Below are positions 32,533 through 42,426 of a stretch of DNA of 64,000 nt, piece after piece. Positions within the stretch are counted from its first letter, which is position 1; each line of letters opens with the position of its first letter. The position numbers were made by a program, and so were the translations under genes. The notes beneath the pieces are model-generated. The model was not told the origin of the DNA, searched no databases, and saw only the letters and a program-made list of their open reading frames with translations. Source of the DNA: Pukyongia sp. (GTDB taxonomy: Bacteria; Bacteroidota; Bacteroidia; Flavobacteriales; Flavobacteriaceae); NCBI GenBank assembly GCA_030148705.1, contig JASBSY010000014.1, positions 372,001-436,000 of the forward strand, read 5' to 3'.

Positions 32533-33533
32533 TGAACAGATTTGAATACGTACATCCCGAATTTTTCTGGCTGCTGTTGCTAATCCCGCTGCTTATTGCG
32601 TGGTTTTTCTGGAATCGCAACAAACAAACAGCCACGCTTTCCATGTCAAGTTTAAAGGGATTTAAAACGGGGAAGAACTGGTTGGCAAAGCTGAGACCTG
32701 CACTGTTTGTACTTCGCTTACTGGCGCTTGCAGCCATCATTGTTGCCCTGGCGAGGCCTCGGATGGTAGACGAGTCCACAAGAATAAAAACCACCAAGGG
32801 GATCGACATAGTCATGGCCATAGATGTTTCGGCAAGTATGCTGGCCCGCGATCTGAGACCCAGCAGGCTGGAAGCCCTTAAGACCGTTGCCGCGCGATTT
32901 ATCAGGGAACGTCCTAACGATAGGATCGGGCTGGTTGAATACGCCGGGGAGAGTTTTACGAAGACACCGCTTACCAGCGACAAGAGCATAGTGCTGTCGT
33001 CTTTAAAAAGCCTGAGTTATAACACCATAATCGATCCGGGGACTGCCATTGGAATGGGGCTTGCAACTGCGGTAAACAGGCTGAAGGAAAGTAGGGCAAA
33101 AAGTAAGGTTATAATATTGCTTACAGATGGAGTAAATAATACGGGTTTTATAGACCCAAAAATCGCAAGTGAATTAGCCGTGGAATACAGCATCAAGGTG
33201 TATACCATTGGTTTGGGAACCAATGGAATGGCCCAATCGCCAATAGGAATAAGGCCGGATGGAAGTTTCCAGTACGGCAGTATTCAGGTAGAGATTGACG
33301 AGGAGTTGCTTAAGGAAATAGCGGCAACTACCGGGGGGCAGTATTTCAGGGCGACAAGTACGACAAAACTGAACGAGATCTACGACGAGATCAATAAGCT
33401 TGAAAAAACGGATATTGAAGAATTTAAATATACCAATTACGAAGAGCAGTTCAGGCCACTTGCCCTGTTGGCGCTGGCGCTGTTAGGGCTGGAGTTTTTG
33501 TTGCGGTATACGCTGTTTCGAAGTTTTATTTAG
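32532..33533 (+). CDS. batA: BatA, VWA-domain membrane protein
   Basis: 333 residues. Two N-terminal helices (LLLLIPLLIAWFFW and LFVLRLLALAAIIVAL) and one at the C-terminus flank a von Willebrand A domain. Its MIDAS is intact: DVSASM, Thr in DPGTAIGMG and TDGVNN. Binds a divalent metal and probably assembles with BatB. In Bacteroides the bat genes protect against oxygen. Start overlaps the previous stop. Confidence 0.93.
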   Translation: MNRFEYVHPEFFWLLLLIPLLIAWFFWNRNKQTATLSMSSLKGFKTGKNWLAKLRPALFVLRLLALAAIIVALARPRMVDESTRIKTTKGIDIVMAIDVSASMLARDLRPSRLEALKTVAARFIRERPNDRIGLVEYAGESFTKTPLTSDKSIVLSSLKSLSYNTIIDPGTAIGMGLATAVNRLKESRAKSKVIILLTDGVNNTGFIDPKIASELAVEYSIKVYTIGLGTNGMAQSPIGIRPDGSFQYGSIQVEIDEELLKEIAATTGGQYFRATSTTKLNEIYDEINKLEKTDIEEFKYTNYEEQFRPLALLALALLGLEFLLRYTLFRSFI

Positions 33534-33545
33534 AAAAGAGAGATT

Positions 33546-34586
33546 ATGTATCAATTAGAAGAACCAATTTACTTTTATCTGCTGTTTGCGCTGCCGGTGG
33601 TGTGGGTGTTCTTCCTGTTGTTACAATACTGGAAGATAAGGACTCAGCGCAAATTCGCCGACGCTCAACTCCTTCGAAAATTAAGTCCGAATCGCTCGGT
33701 ATTCAAATCCGTGTTGAAATTCATTGTCTTTTCTCTGGCCATCGCCTGTTTAAGCTTTGCCCTTGTCAATCCGAAGATTGGAACAAAACTGGAAACGGTT
33801 AAGCGGGAGGGTGTGGATGTTGTTTTTGCACTGGATGTGTCTAAGAGTATGCTGGCCGAGGATATCGCCCCCAACAGGCTGGAAAAGTCGAAGCAGTTGG
33901 TAACTCAGATCATAAATAGCCTGGCCGGAGATCGGGTAGGGATAATCGGGTATGCGGGGAGTGCATTTCCGCAGGTGCCTATCACTACAGATTTTGCCTC
34001 GGCAAAATTGTTTTTGGCGAGTATGAACACCGATATGGTTTCATCCCAGGGAACGGCGATTACCGAGGCCATCGAACTGGCAAAAACCTATTACGATGAT
34101 GACGAACAGACCAACAGGGTATTGTTTATCATTTCAGACGGAGAAGATCATATTGGCAATGTTTCAGAAATTGCAGGCGAAGCCGCTTCAGAAGGAATAA
34201 AGATATTTACTATAGGCGTTGGGACCGAAACAGGTAGTCCCATTCCCATTAAAAGAAATGGGGTGCTGCAATATTACAAGCGCGACCAGAACAATGAACA
34301 GGTTATAACCCGGCTCGACAAAGGGATGCTTACGGAAATCGCCGAAAATGCCAATGGGGTGTATATAGAAGGTAGCAGTACCAAGGAGGTGGTGGAAGAA
34401 GTAACCGCAATCCTCAATGGGATGGATAAAAAGGAATTCGACGCCAAGCAATTCACCGACTTTAAAGACCAGTTCCAGTGGTTTCTCGGCGGGGCATTAT
34501 TTTTGCTGGTATTCGATATACTGTTGCTGGAGCGAAAAACAGCCTGGCTAAAACGATTAAATTTGTTCAATGAAAAGGAAGGATAG
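33546..34586 (+). CDS. batB: BatB, VWA-domain membrane protein
   Basis: 346 residues with the same plan as BatA: N-terminal helices (FYLLFALPVVWVFFLLL and a second near 57-75), VWA domain, C-terminal helix (FLGGALFLLVFDILLL). MIDAS elements DVSKSM, GTAITEA and SDGEDH are complete. It is a likely paralogue of the upstream gene. Starts 12 bases after batA. Confidence 0.93.
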   Translation: MYQLEEPIYFYLLFALPVVWVFFLLLQYWKIRTQRKFADAQLLRKLSPNRSVFKSVLKFIVFSLAIACLSFALVNPKIGTKLETVKREGVDVVFALDVSKSMLAEDIAPNRLEKSKQLVTQIINSLAGDRVGIIGYAGSAFPQVPITTDFASAKLFLASMNTDMVSSQGTAITEAIELAKTYYDDDEQTNRVLFIISDGEDHIGNVSEIAGEAASEGIKIFTIGVGTETGSPIPIKRNGVLQYYKRDQNNEQVITRLDKGMLTEIAENANGVYIEGSSTKEVVEEVTAILNGMDKKEFDAKQFTDFKDQFQWFLGGALFLLVFDILLLERKTAWLKRLNLFNEKEG

Positions 34587-34587
34587 C

Positions 34588-35451
34588 ATGGAAAATTGTA
34601 ATTATACGTCACGGTTTAAAGTAAGACGGTTTGTACTGTTGGGACTACTGTTGTGGGGTTCGGTTGTGATGGGACAGACGAACAAGGATCAGCATAAGAT
34701 TGAAAAAGAAACTTCGAAACACCTTAGGGCGGCCAACGAAGATCTTAAATCGGATAAGTTCACCGAGGCCGAGGTCGATCTGCGAAAGGCGATTTCACTT
34801 TCCCCTACCGATGAGACAGGTAAATATAATTTGGGGAATGCTTATTACAACAAGGCGCTTAATGCCGAGGCGATGAGACGTTATCTGCAGGCTGCGGAAG
34901 TTGCTGAAACCAAACCGGAAAAACACAAGGCCTATCACAACCTTGGGAATACCTTCATGAACGAAAAGAAGTATCAGGAAGCCGTCGAGGCCTATAAGAA
35001 TGCCCTTCGGAACAATCCATCAGACGACGAGACGCGTTACAACCTGGCCCTTGCCAAGGACTTGCTGGAGAAGAATCCTCCCCAGGGCGGCGATGATAAC
35101 AAGGACGACGAGAATAAGGATAAGCAGGAGCAGGACAAGGAAAACAAAAAAGACCAGGGGGAGAATGATGAAGGAAATGAAGGTGACGACGAAGACAATA
35201 AAGACAAGAAGGAAGAGCAGGACGACAAAAAGGAGGGAGATAATCAGGACAAAGGTAAACCCGATCAACCAAAGGATGAGAAAGAGGGAGAAGGCGACAA
35301 ACCAAAACAACAACCTGTTCCCGGCAAATTATCTCCTCAGCAGGTACAGAATTTGCTGGAGGCCATGAACAATGAGGAGAAAAAGGTGCAGGATAAGATC
35401 AATGCCAAGAAACAAAAAGGAGCAAAGGTAAAATCTGAAAAAGACTGGTAA
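34588..35451 (+). CDS. batC: BatC, TPR protein with highly charged tail
   Basis: 287 residues from ATG 34588; an alternative ATG at 34570 would overlap batB. A signal sequence (FVLLGLLLWGSVVMG) precedes three to four TPR repeats (about 60-150: EAEVDLRKAISLSP, YNLGNAYYNKALNAEAM, HNLGNTFMNEKKYQEAVEAY). An extremely Glu/Lys/Asp/Asn/Gln-rich low-complexity stretch (about 155-235) comes next, then a short conserved C-terminus (LSPQQVQNLLEAMNNEE). Acts as a scaffold in the Bat complex (inference from TPR and context). Confidence 0.9.
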   Translation: MENCNYTSRFKVRRFVLLGLLLWGSVVMGQTNKDQHKIEKETSKHLRAANEDLKSDKFTEAEVDLRKAISLSPTDETGKYNLGNAYYNKALNAEAMRRYLQAAEVAETKPEKHKAYHNLGNTFMNEKKYQEAVEAYKNALRNNPSDDETRYNLALAKDLLEKNPPQGGDDNKDDENKDKQEQDKENKKDQGENDEGNEGDDEDNKDKKEEQDDKKEGDNQDKGKPDQPKDEKEGEGDKPKQQPVPGKLSPQQVQNLLEAMNNEEKKVQDKINAKKQKGAKVKSEKDW

Positions 35452-35454
35452 GAA

Positions 35455-37233
35455 ATGAAGCGACTGTATATTCTATACACATTCTTTTTTATTATGGCTT
35501 TCGCCCCTATTCAGAGCCAGGTGCGTTTTGAAGCCAAGGTGAGCAAAGACAAACTTGGAATTAATGAACGCCTGAGAGTAGATTTTGAAATGAACCAGGA
35601 CGGAGACAATTTCAATCCGCCCTCCTTCGAGGGTTTCAGGGTGGTGGGTGGCCCCAACCAGGCGATAAGCAATTCGTATATAAACGGGAAACGAAGCTAC
35701 TCTAAAACCTACTCTTATTTTCTGGCGCCCCAGGCCCGGGGGACATTTTCCATAGGCCAGGCCACGATCGAGATTGAGGGGGAGACCTACAAGACGTTAC
35801 CCGTAAGGGTGGAGGTCACTGCCGCCGTTGATAAACCGAAGGATGGGAATAATGCAGATTATGTGGCCAGCGAGAACGTCCATCTAGTTGCGGATGTTTC
35901 GAACGCTAATCCCTATCTCAATCAGGCTATAACTGTGCAATATCGTTTATATGTATCGAATGAAGTGAACATCACCAGAGGATGGCGCGAAATTGATACC
36001 CCCAAGTATGCCGATTTCTGGAGCCAAAATATCGATACAAGAGGAAATTTTAAAGTGTACGAAGGCAAATACCAGGGACGCGACTACCGCTATGTTATCC
36101 TGAGAACCACTGTGCTGTATCCTCAGAAGACGGGGGAACTCAATATCGAGCCATTGACTTTGGATATTCCCATCGATGTCGAGACAAACAAACGCGACCT
36201 ATTTGGCAGGCGGTTGATGACCCGCGTAAACAAGACTATTTCGGCCGGTAACAGAACTATAAATGTAAAACCATTGCCTGCCCAGGGGCGTCCTGATAAT
36301 TTCAACGGGGCGGTTGGGGATTTTTCTTTTAACGTCAGTGCCGACAGGACCGAGCTGGATGCCAACGAATCCTTGCGATTAAGCGTGCGTGTTTCGGGCC
36401 GAGGTAACCTAAAGCTCTTCGAATTGCCCGGAATTAAACTCGCCAGTTCCCTTGAGCAGTACGAACCTGAACGCGATAATAATATTACTACCCAGGCTGA
36501 AGGAATGAGCGGATCGGTTACCGACACCTATACCATAGTGCCACAGTTTAAAGGTGAATACCCGGTAAGGCCGTTGTCTTTTTCTTATTTCGACCCGGTA
36601 ACCGAGCAATATGTTACCCTGAGTTCGGACGAGATAATTATCAATGTGGAAAACGGGCCTGTTACAAACCGTACTAATGGTGAGCTTAGCGGAGAAAATA
36701 AAGGGCCGGTAACTGTATTGTCTGAAGAGCAATTTAAATATATCAAGTTAAATCCCAATCTCCGGGAAATGGAAGAACTTCCGTTTTTTAAGTCAAGATT
36801 ATTCTGGAGCTTGCTGGGAGGACCTTTCTTGTTAATACCGCTCTTTATCCTAATAGGCAGAAAACGTCAAAAACGTTTATTGGATGTTGAAGGGAACAAG
36901 ATTAGAAAAGCAGACAAGCTGGCAAGGAAATACCTTTCAGAAGCCAGGCGTTCCATGGGAGATAAAGAACATTTTTATGAAGCACTTGAGCGTGCACTCC
37001 ACAACTACCTGAAAGCGAAGCTTTCTATAGAGACAAGTGATTTCAGTAAAGAAAGAATTGCCTCCCTTCTGCGTGAAAAGGGGGCCGAAGAGCAAACAGT
37101 GCACGCATTTATCGACCTGCTGAAGAGTTGTGAGTTTGCCAGGTACACACCCTCATCGGCAGTTACTATAAAGCAGGATTACGACAAGGCCGCAGGTATA
37201 ATTTCTTCTATCGATAAACAACTTTTGTCATGA
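35455..37233 (+). CDS. batD: BatD, oxygen-tolerance beta-sandwich membrane protein
   Basis: 592 residues. Signal peptide, then a long region of repeated beta-sandwich domains typical of BatD (VSKDKLGINERLRVDFEM, YSKTYSYFLAPQARGTFSIG, later VSADRTELDANESLRL). A transmembrane helix at about 445-465 (LFWSLLGGPFLLIPLFILIG) and a cytoplasmic helical tail complete it. It overlaps batE by 4 bases. The large extracytoplasmic part probably interacts with the VWA partners or envelope substrates. Confidence 0.92.
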   Translation: MKRLYILYTFFFIMAFAPIQSQVRFEAKVSKDKLGINERLRVDFEMNQDGDNFNPPSFEGFRVVGGPNQAISNSYINGKRSYSKTYSYFLAPQARGTFSIGQATIEIEGETYKTLPVRVEVTAAVDKPKDGNNADYVASENVHLVADVSNANPYLNQAITVQYRLYVSNEVNITRGWREIDTPKYADFWSQNIDTRGNFKVYEGKYQGRDYRYVILRTTVLYPQKTGELNIEPLTLDIPIDVETNKRDLFGRRLMTRVNKTISAGNRTINVKPLPAQGRPDNFNGAVGDFSFNVSADRTELDANESLRLSVRVSGRGNLKLFELPGIKLASSLEQYEPERDNNITTQAEGMSGSVTDTYTIVPQFKGEYPVRPLSFSYFDPVTEQYVTLSSDEIIINVENGPVTNRTNGELSGENKGPVTVLSEEQFKYIKLNPNLREMEELPFFKSRLFWSLLGGPFLLIPLFILIGRKRQKRLLDVEGNKIRKADKLARKYLSEARRSMGDKEHFYEALERALHNYLKAKLSIETSDFSKERIASLLREKGAEEQTVHAFIDLLKSCEFARYTPSSAVTIKQDYDKAAGIISSIDKQLLS

Positions 37234-37991
37234 TCAAGCTAGTGAACATAAAACCATTTGTTCTGTTGCTGTTGTTGACTTTTACTGCAGCGGCACAGAA
37301 CGAGACGCTGTTTGAAACCGGGAAGCAGGCCTATAAAGAGGAAGCTTACCAAGAGGCCATCGAGAGCTGGAAGAAGATACTGGAAAACGGTCAGCATTCG
37401 GCGGCTGTTTATTTTAACCTGGGCAATGCACATTACAAGAGGAATGAAATAGGTCCCAGCATCTATTATTACGAAAAAGCGCTACAGTTGTCTCCATACG
37501 ATTCGGATATTAAGAACAACCTCGCATATGCCGAGAACGCCAGGGTTGATGAGATAGAGCCCCTGCCGCGAACGGTTTTTGCCTTATGGTACGATACGAT
37601 CTCCGGGATATTGAGTTTCGATGGCTGGGCATGGACCGCGGTAATAGCCTCTGTTTTGGCCGTTGGACTCTTCTTGTTTTATTTCTATGGAACAGCCGAA
37701 CGTAAGAAGCGGTTGTATTTCGTTTCCTTCCTGATTGCTATCTTTGTCATGGCCGGTTCTTTATCGATGGCCTTTATGACTTATGCCGATAAGCAAAAGG
37801 ACAGACCGGCAATTATCTTTGCTGAAAGTGTAGAAGTTCGGGATTCGCCTTCAGTAGGAGGTGAAATCTCATACATCATACACGAGGGGACAAAAGTTCA
37901 GCTGCTTGAGGAGGATACCGATTGGGTACGAATTCGCCTGGCAGATGGAAAAGACGGGTGGATTCCGAAGGTTACAATGAAACCACTGTAG
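37230..37991 (+). CDS. batE: BatE, TPR and SH3 protein
   Basis: 253 residues. A signal peptide precedes two TPR units (AYKEEAYQEAIESWKKIL, YFNLGNAHYKRNEIGPSIYYYEKAL). Two transmembrane helices (about 130-150 and 163-185) follow, then a C-terminal bacterial SH3 domain (VEVRDSPSVGGEISYIIHEGTKVQLLEE). Starts inside the batD stop (ATGA). Last gene of the Bat run; a SulP transporter with its own promoter follows. Confidence 0.92.
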   Translation: MIKLVNIKPFVLLLLLTFTAAAQNETLFETGKQAYKEEAYQEAIESWKKILENGQHSAAVYFNLGNAHYKRNEIGPSIYYYEKALQLSPYDSDIKNNLAYAENARVDEIEPLPRTVFALWYDTISGILSFDGWAWTAVIASVLAVGLFLFYFYGTAERKKRLYFVSFLIAIFVMAGSLSMAFMTYADKQKDRPAIIFAESVEVRDSPSVGGEISYIIHEGTKVQLLEEDTDWVRIRLADGKDGWIPKVTMKPL

Positions 37992-38030
37992 AATTAATAT
38001 AAAATTAACAATCTGATGTCCTTATATTTA

Positions 38031-38038
38031 TATTTTTG
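38031..38038 (+). promoter_or_regulatory. -7 element of the SulP gene
   Basis: TATTTTTG, 44 bases before ATG 38083, suggests the transporter is transcribed separately from the bat genes. The -33 element is unclear. Confidence 0.45.
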
Positions 38039-38082
38039 ACTGTTTAACATTTTTATACAAAAGCTAAACTAAAACCAACCCT

Positions 38083-39933
38083 ATGTTCAAGAATATCTTT
38101 ACCAATGTAAGAGGAAATCTATTTGGAGGAATTACCGCAGGAATTGTAGCACTTCCGCTGGCCCTGGCCTTTGGGGTGCAATCCGGATTAGGACCGGATG
38201 CCGGTCTTTACGGTGCGATTTTTATAGGGTTCTTCGCCGCTTTGTTCGGGGGTACCAATACCCAGATTTCGGGGCCTACGGCGCCCATGACAGCCGTTTC
38301 AATGGTAATTGTTGCCGGAATAGTTGCTGCCAACGACGGGGATGTACAAAAGGCATTGCCGTATATCTTACTGGTGTTCTTGCTTGCAGGCTTGTTCCAG
38401 ATCGTACTAGGCGTGGCAGGCATAGGAAAGTATATCAAGTATATCCCTTATCCTGTTGTTTCGGGTTTCATGACAGCAATTGGGGTAATTATCCTGATTA
38501 CACAAATTCTTCCGATGCTCGGTTATTACACCAGCGACGACAGGGAGTTTATTGAAGAATTCAAACCGCAGGCTGAAGAAGTATTACTGGATAAGATATT
38601 AAAAGAAGAAGCCGGTGAAGGGATACTGGTGCTGGAGGATTTCAGGGAGACAATAAAACGTGCTGAACGCATAACCGAAGAACAGATCTGGCAGGAATCT
38701 GTGGTCCTGGCTAAAAGTGAAAACTCGGGAGTTTTGGGTACCATTAACGCACTACCTCGTGCCTTGCAGAGCATAAACTGGTTGGAACTCGTTCTTGGGC
38801 TGCTTACAATCATCATTATTTTCGGGTTTAAACGGATCACCACGGCAATTCCAAGTACTTTGGTCGCCTTACTGGTAGTATCGGCAGGAGCATATTTCCT
38901 TAATTTGGATTACAGACCTATAGAGGAGATCCCCTCCGGATTCCCGCTACCTAACCTCGATATCTTTGCCAACTTCAGTTTCGGACAAATCTCTCCTTAT
39001 GTGTTTACGGCATTAACGCTGGCATTTTTAGGAGCAATCGATTCGCTGTTAACTTCGATTGTGGCCGATAACATGACCAAAACAAAACACAAACCAAACC
39101 AGGAATTGATCGGACAGGGAATTGGAAACAGTATTGCCGCGGTCTTTGGAGGTATACCGGGCGCCGGGGCAACTATAAGAACAGTTGTGAATATCAATTC
39201 GGGTGGAACTACCAAACTATCGGGAATGGTGGCCGCTGTCTTACTGCTTATCGTATTACTTGCAATGGGGCCTGTGGCTTCACAAATTCCGGCAGCCGTC
39301 CTTGCGGGAATTCTTATTACGGTCGGTATAGGGGTAATGGATTATAAAGGATTGAAAGCCATGCCTAATATGCCGAGAACCGAGATCGTAGTGATGCTGG
39401 TGGTGCTGATATTATCTGTGACCTGGAATTTGGTATATGCCGTAGGAATCGGTCTTGTACTGGCCTCGCTCATCTTTATGAAGAAGATCGGGGATACCAC
39501 TGCCGCAAGGTCTAAATTGGTGCCCCTGGGTGTGGCCGATGAACTCTCTCTTCCCTGGCACGATGAGAAGAACTTCCCGAAAAACCTGCATGAGGAAGTC
39601 TTTATTAAGCGACTTGACGGGCCTATGTTCTTCGGTAACACGGAAGACTTTCAGGAATTGGCAAAGGGAGTTCCGCATACGGCCAAATATGTTATTATTA
39701 GGATGGGTAAGGTGCCGTATATGGATCAGTCCGGTTTGTATGCCATGGAAGAAAGTCTGTACAGGTTTAACAAACAGAACATCAAAGTGGTATTCATAAA
39801 CCTTCAGCAACAGCCTAAGGTAATGATGGAATCCATAGACATTATCCCTGATTTAGTTGCATACGAACACATATTCCCAAGGTTCGAGGATGCCATGCAG
39901 TTTATACAGGAACACGTTAAAGACGAAGTCTAA
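38083..39933 (+). CDS. SulP-family anion transporter with STAS domain
   Basis: 616 residues. About 11-12 membrane helices, starting GITAGIVALPLALAFGVQSG, the SulP signature region. A C-terminal STAS domain (about 510-610) has VPYMDQSG at the usual serine position. An unusual soluble insert of about 85 residues (about 150-235, rich in Glu/Lys) breaks the helix series after TLMLGYYTSDD. Transports sulfate, bicarbonate or another anion; substrate not readable. Own promoter. Confidence 0.9.
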   Translation: MFKNIFTNVRGNLFGGITAGIVALPLALAFGVQSGLGPDAGLYGAIFIGFFAALFGGTNTQISGPTAPMTAVSMVIVAGIVAANDGDVQKALPYILLVFLLAGLFQIVLGVAGIGKYIKYIPYPVVSGFMTAIGVIILITQILPMLGYYTSDDREFIEEFKPQAEEVLLDKILKEEAGEGILVLEDFRETIKRAERITEEQIWQESVVLAKSENSGVLGTINALPRALQSINWLELVLGLLTIIIIFGFKRITTAIPSTLVALLVVSAGAYFLNLDYRPIEEIPSGFPLPNLDIFANFSFGQISPYVFTALTLAFLGAIDSLLTSIVADNMTKTKHKPNQELIGQGIGNSIAAVFGGIPGAGATIRTVVNINSGGTTKLSGMVAAVLLLIVLLAMGPVASQIPAAVLAGILITVGIGVMDYKGLKAMPNMPRTEIVVMLVVLILSVTWNLVYAVGIGLVLASLIFMKKIGDTTAARSKLVPLGVADELSLPWHDEKNFPKNLHEEVFIKRLDGPMFFGNTEDFQELAKGVPHTAKYVIIRMGKVPYMDQSGLYAMEESLYRFNKQNIKVVFINLQQQPKVMMESIDIIPDLVAYEHIFPRFEDAMQFIQEHVKDEV

Positions 39934-39942
39934 TACTAACTT

Positions 39943-40488
39943 TTAGCGAGCCTGATTTTCTTCAGGAACCGATTCAAGATCAGGCTCAGCTTCAATGTTA
40001 AAGTCATCAATTTCCCTTAAAATATGTGGAAGGATCACAGGTGCCAGGGAGGCAACGGGATCATAGAGCACAGATTCCTGGCGTTTTTCAGCCGTCATTA
40101 TGGAGTATTTTTCTGAAGCGTCCACATACATAAAGACTACGCTCACAATAAACGCGTATTTCAGGACATTGAAGACACCTCCCAGCAGCTTGTTGAAAAC
40201 CCCAAGCATGGCGAAGTCGGCTATCTTGGTAAGAAACTTTCCGGCCATTGAAACCAATATCAATACTCCCAGGAAGGTGATTGCAAATGCAACCATGTTT
40301 ACGGTTTGTTCACTCCAGTCGAACCAGCGGGAAATATAAGCGGCTGCAAAATCGGAAAAGTAAATTGCACAGTAAACTCCGGCGATCACCCCAATTAGTG
40401 ATGCCAAAGCCAAAAAGAAACCACGTTTAAAACCTATATAGAAGGCGATAAGGAGGATGGCTCCCAGAACAATATCGATGAGGTTCAT
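39943..40488 (-). CDS. CvpA family membrane protein
   Basis: 181 residues. Four membrane helices in the first 130 residues (IDIVLGAILLIAFYIGFKRG, FLALASLIGVIAGVYCAIYF, a third, then VFNVLKYAFIVSVVFMYV) and a charged C-terminal tail. It is convergent with the SulP gene (9 bases between stops). CvpA relatives are linked to colicin V export and envelope stability; its role in this organism is unknown. Confidence 0.85.
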   Translation of the reverse strand: MNLIDIVLGAILLIAFYIGFKRGFFLALASLIGVIAGVYCAIYFSDFAAAYISRWFDWSEQTVNMVAFAITFLGVLILVSMAGKFLTKIADFAMLGVFNKLLGGVFNVLKYAFIVSVVFMYVDASEKYSIMTAEKRQESVLYDPVASLAPVILPHILREIDDFNIEAEPDLESVPEENQAR

Positions 40489-40569
40489 GTTGTTTATTTG
40501 CCCTAAAGATACTATATATCTTTCAGGAGATGAAGGGGCCGTATCGTGTTGTATTAGCTTCGTACACTA

Positions 40570-40601
40570 TTGGATATTCGAGATTATATAAAGTATCTTT
40601 G
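40570..40601 (+). promoter_or_regulatory. promoter of the small gene before pheS
   Basis: TTG (40570-40572) and TATCTTTG (40594-40601) are 21 bp apart. It fixes the start of the following gene at ATG 40615. Confidence 0.65.
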
Positions 40602-40614
40602 TACCCGATACATT

Positions 40615-40971
40615 ATGGCAAGAGACGAAGACTTAAAAAAACGATGGGAAAGCGTGGTAAGCTTATTGAGCGAGCAATTTGCCGATGGCCAACCCCTGGA
40701 CCTGGACGCAGTAATCTATCTGGTGGGGGTTCAGGAATTAGGGCAATTACACCGTAAATTTAAGAAGGACGAGAAGCTCGATCTCATGCATATTGCCATT
40801 TGTCGCTTGCTGGAACCATATGGGTATTACAGCTTCGAGTATTTCGATGATGACGGCTGGCCCCATTATAAGACCATAGAGCAATTACCTTCACTCCGGG
40901 CAGGTGAACAAAGCGTTTTAATGAAAGAAGCCATTGTACAATACTTTTTGGAAAAGAAAGTGATTGAATAG
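40615..40971 (+). CDS. conserved hypothetical protein before pheS
   Basis: 118 residues, acidic, soluble, no signal peptide. Notable runs are ADGQPLDLDAVIYLVGVQEL, LDLMHIAICRLLEPYG and FDDDGWPHYK. I recognise it only as a family conserved in Bacteroidota, with no known function. The start is ATG 40615: the promoter -33 and -7 elements occupy the longer frame. pheS begins 38 bases after its stop, so it may be in the pheS operon. Confidence 0.75.
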   Translation: MARDEDLKKRWESVVSLLSEQFADGQPLDLDAVIYLVGVQELGQLHRKFKKDEKLDLMHIAICRLLEPYGYYSFEYFDDDGWPHYKTIEQLPSLRAGEQSVLMKEAIVQYFLEKKVIE

Positions 40972-41009
40972 AAATTACGTAGTTTTGCCAACTCGAAAAG
41001 TTTTGGGGA

Positions 41010-42029
41010 ATGATTGAAAAGATCAAAGAACATATTGCTGAAGTTGAGGCGTTCTCAGCAGCTACCAAAGAAGAGGTAGAAGCATTCCGTATAAAATATC
41101 TGGGCAAAAAGGGGTTGCTTACAGGATTTTATGCGGAGTTAAAGAATGTTCCGAAGGAGGAGAAAAAGGAATTCGGGCAAGTGGTGAATACCCTGAAGAA
41201 TGCAGCACAGCAAAAAGTGGACAGCCTTAAGTCGGCTCTGGCATCTACCGAAGATTCGCAGGGAGTTTACGGAGACCTTACGCGACCGGGTGAACCCGTG
41301 ATGCTGGGATCCAGGCATCCTGTGTCCATAGTGAAGAACAAGATAGTCGATATCTTCTCCCGGATTGGTTTTAATGTTTCTGAAGGGCCGGAGATAGAGG
41401 ACGACTGGCATAATTTTACCGCTCTCAACCTCCCGGAGTATCACCCGGCCAGAGATATGCAGGACACCTTTTTTATCCAGACCGATCCTGATGTTTTGTT
41501 ACGTACGCATACTTCATCGGTACAGGTGCGCTATATGGAAAATAACAAGCCTCCTATTCGTACTATTTCGCCCGGGCGGGTATACCGCAACGAGGCAATT
41601 TCAGCGAGGTCGCATTGCTTCTTTCACCAGGTGGAAGGCCTGTATGTGGATAAAGGAGTGAGTTTTGCCGACCTGAAACAAACCCTGCAGTATTTTACAA
41701 CGGAGATGTTCGGAAAATCTAAAATTCGACTTCGCCCGTCTTACTTTCCATTTACCGAGCCAAGCGCCGAGGTCGATGTTTACTGGGGTCTGGAAACGGA
41801 AACAGATTACAAGATGACCAAGGGAACAGGATGGCTGGAGATTATGGGGTGTGGAATGGTAGATCCCAATGTACTATCTAACTGCGGGATAGATCCTGAA
41901 ATCTATTCAGGATTTGCCTTTGGAATGGGAATCGACAGGGTGGCACTCCTGCTTCATCAGATCCCCGACATCAGGATGCTCAGTGAAAACGATATACGAT
42001 TCCTGGAGCAATTCAGAAGTTCGCTTTAG
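41010..42029 (+). CDS. pheS: phenylalanyl-tRNA synthetase alpha subunit
   Basis: 339 residues. N-terminal coiled coil, then class II catalytic core. Motif 2 is the stretch YRNEAISARSHCFFHQVEG; motif 3 is GFAFGMGIDRVALL. Substrate loop GSRHPVSIVKNKIVDIF is present. It charges tRNA-Phe together with PheT, not in this window. A small conserved gene follows 1 base after the stop. Confidence 0.97.
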   Translation: MIEKIKEHIAEVEAFSAATKEEVEAFRIKYLGKKGLLTGFYAELKNVPKEEKKEFGQVVNTLKNAAQQKVDSLKSALASTEDSQGVYGDLTRPGEPVMLGSRHPVSIVKNKIVDIFSRIGFNVSEGPEIEDDWHNFTALNLPEYHPARDMQDTFFIQTDPDVLLRTHTSSVQVRYMENNKPPIRTISPGRVYRNEAISARSHCFFHQVEGLYVDKGVSFADLKQTLQYFTTEMFGKSKIRLRPSYFPFTEPSAEVDVYWGLETETDYKMTKGTGWLEIMGCGMVDPNVLSNCGIDPEIYSGFAFGMGIDRVALLLHQIPDIRMLSENDIRFLEQFRSSL

Positions 42030-42030
42030 T

Positions 42031-42426
42031 ATGCGAAAGGATATTACAATTCCCGAAGTTAAAGAAGTCTATATTGCGGCCGTATTGGAATTCAATAAGA
42101 AATACAATACAACCGACTGGAACGCTTATATCATAAACAATAATAAGGTTCCGCTGGAAACGGTCATCATAGTATCCCAGGGGTACGATGATAAGGATTT
42201 AACGGCTCCCATGCGACATACTATCAAATCTATTCCTGCGCAGGGGTATGCCCGGATAGAATTCCTGGAGGAGAGCATATTAAGGCTTGATAATTTCTTT
42301 TCGGTAACTTATTTCATAGGGAATACCTTGTACGACAAACGTTTCGAGCTGCCTGCAAATTCAGTGATCGAAGATAACCGTGTAGACCTGCCCGTCATGG
42401 AACAGCAGGGAGTACTGGCTCGCTAA
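42031..42426 (+). CDS. conserved hypothetical protein after pheS
   Basis: 131 residues, soluble. Contains WNAYIINNNKVPLETVIIVS and a beta-rich centre (FSVTYFIGNTLYDKRFEL). It reads as a single compact domain; function unknown. ATG 42031 lies directly after the pheS stop, so the pair is translated together. Its stop overlaps the end of gpsA by 4 bases in convergent orientation. Confidence 0.8.
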   Translation: MRKDITIPEVKEVYIAAVLEFNKKYNTTDWNAYIINNNKVPLETVIIVSQGYDDKDLTAPMRHTIKSIPAQGYARIEFLEESILRLDNFFSVTYFIGNTLYDKRFELPANSVIEDNRVDLPVMEQQGVLAR

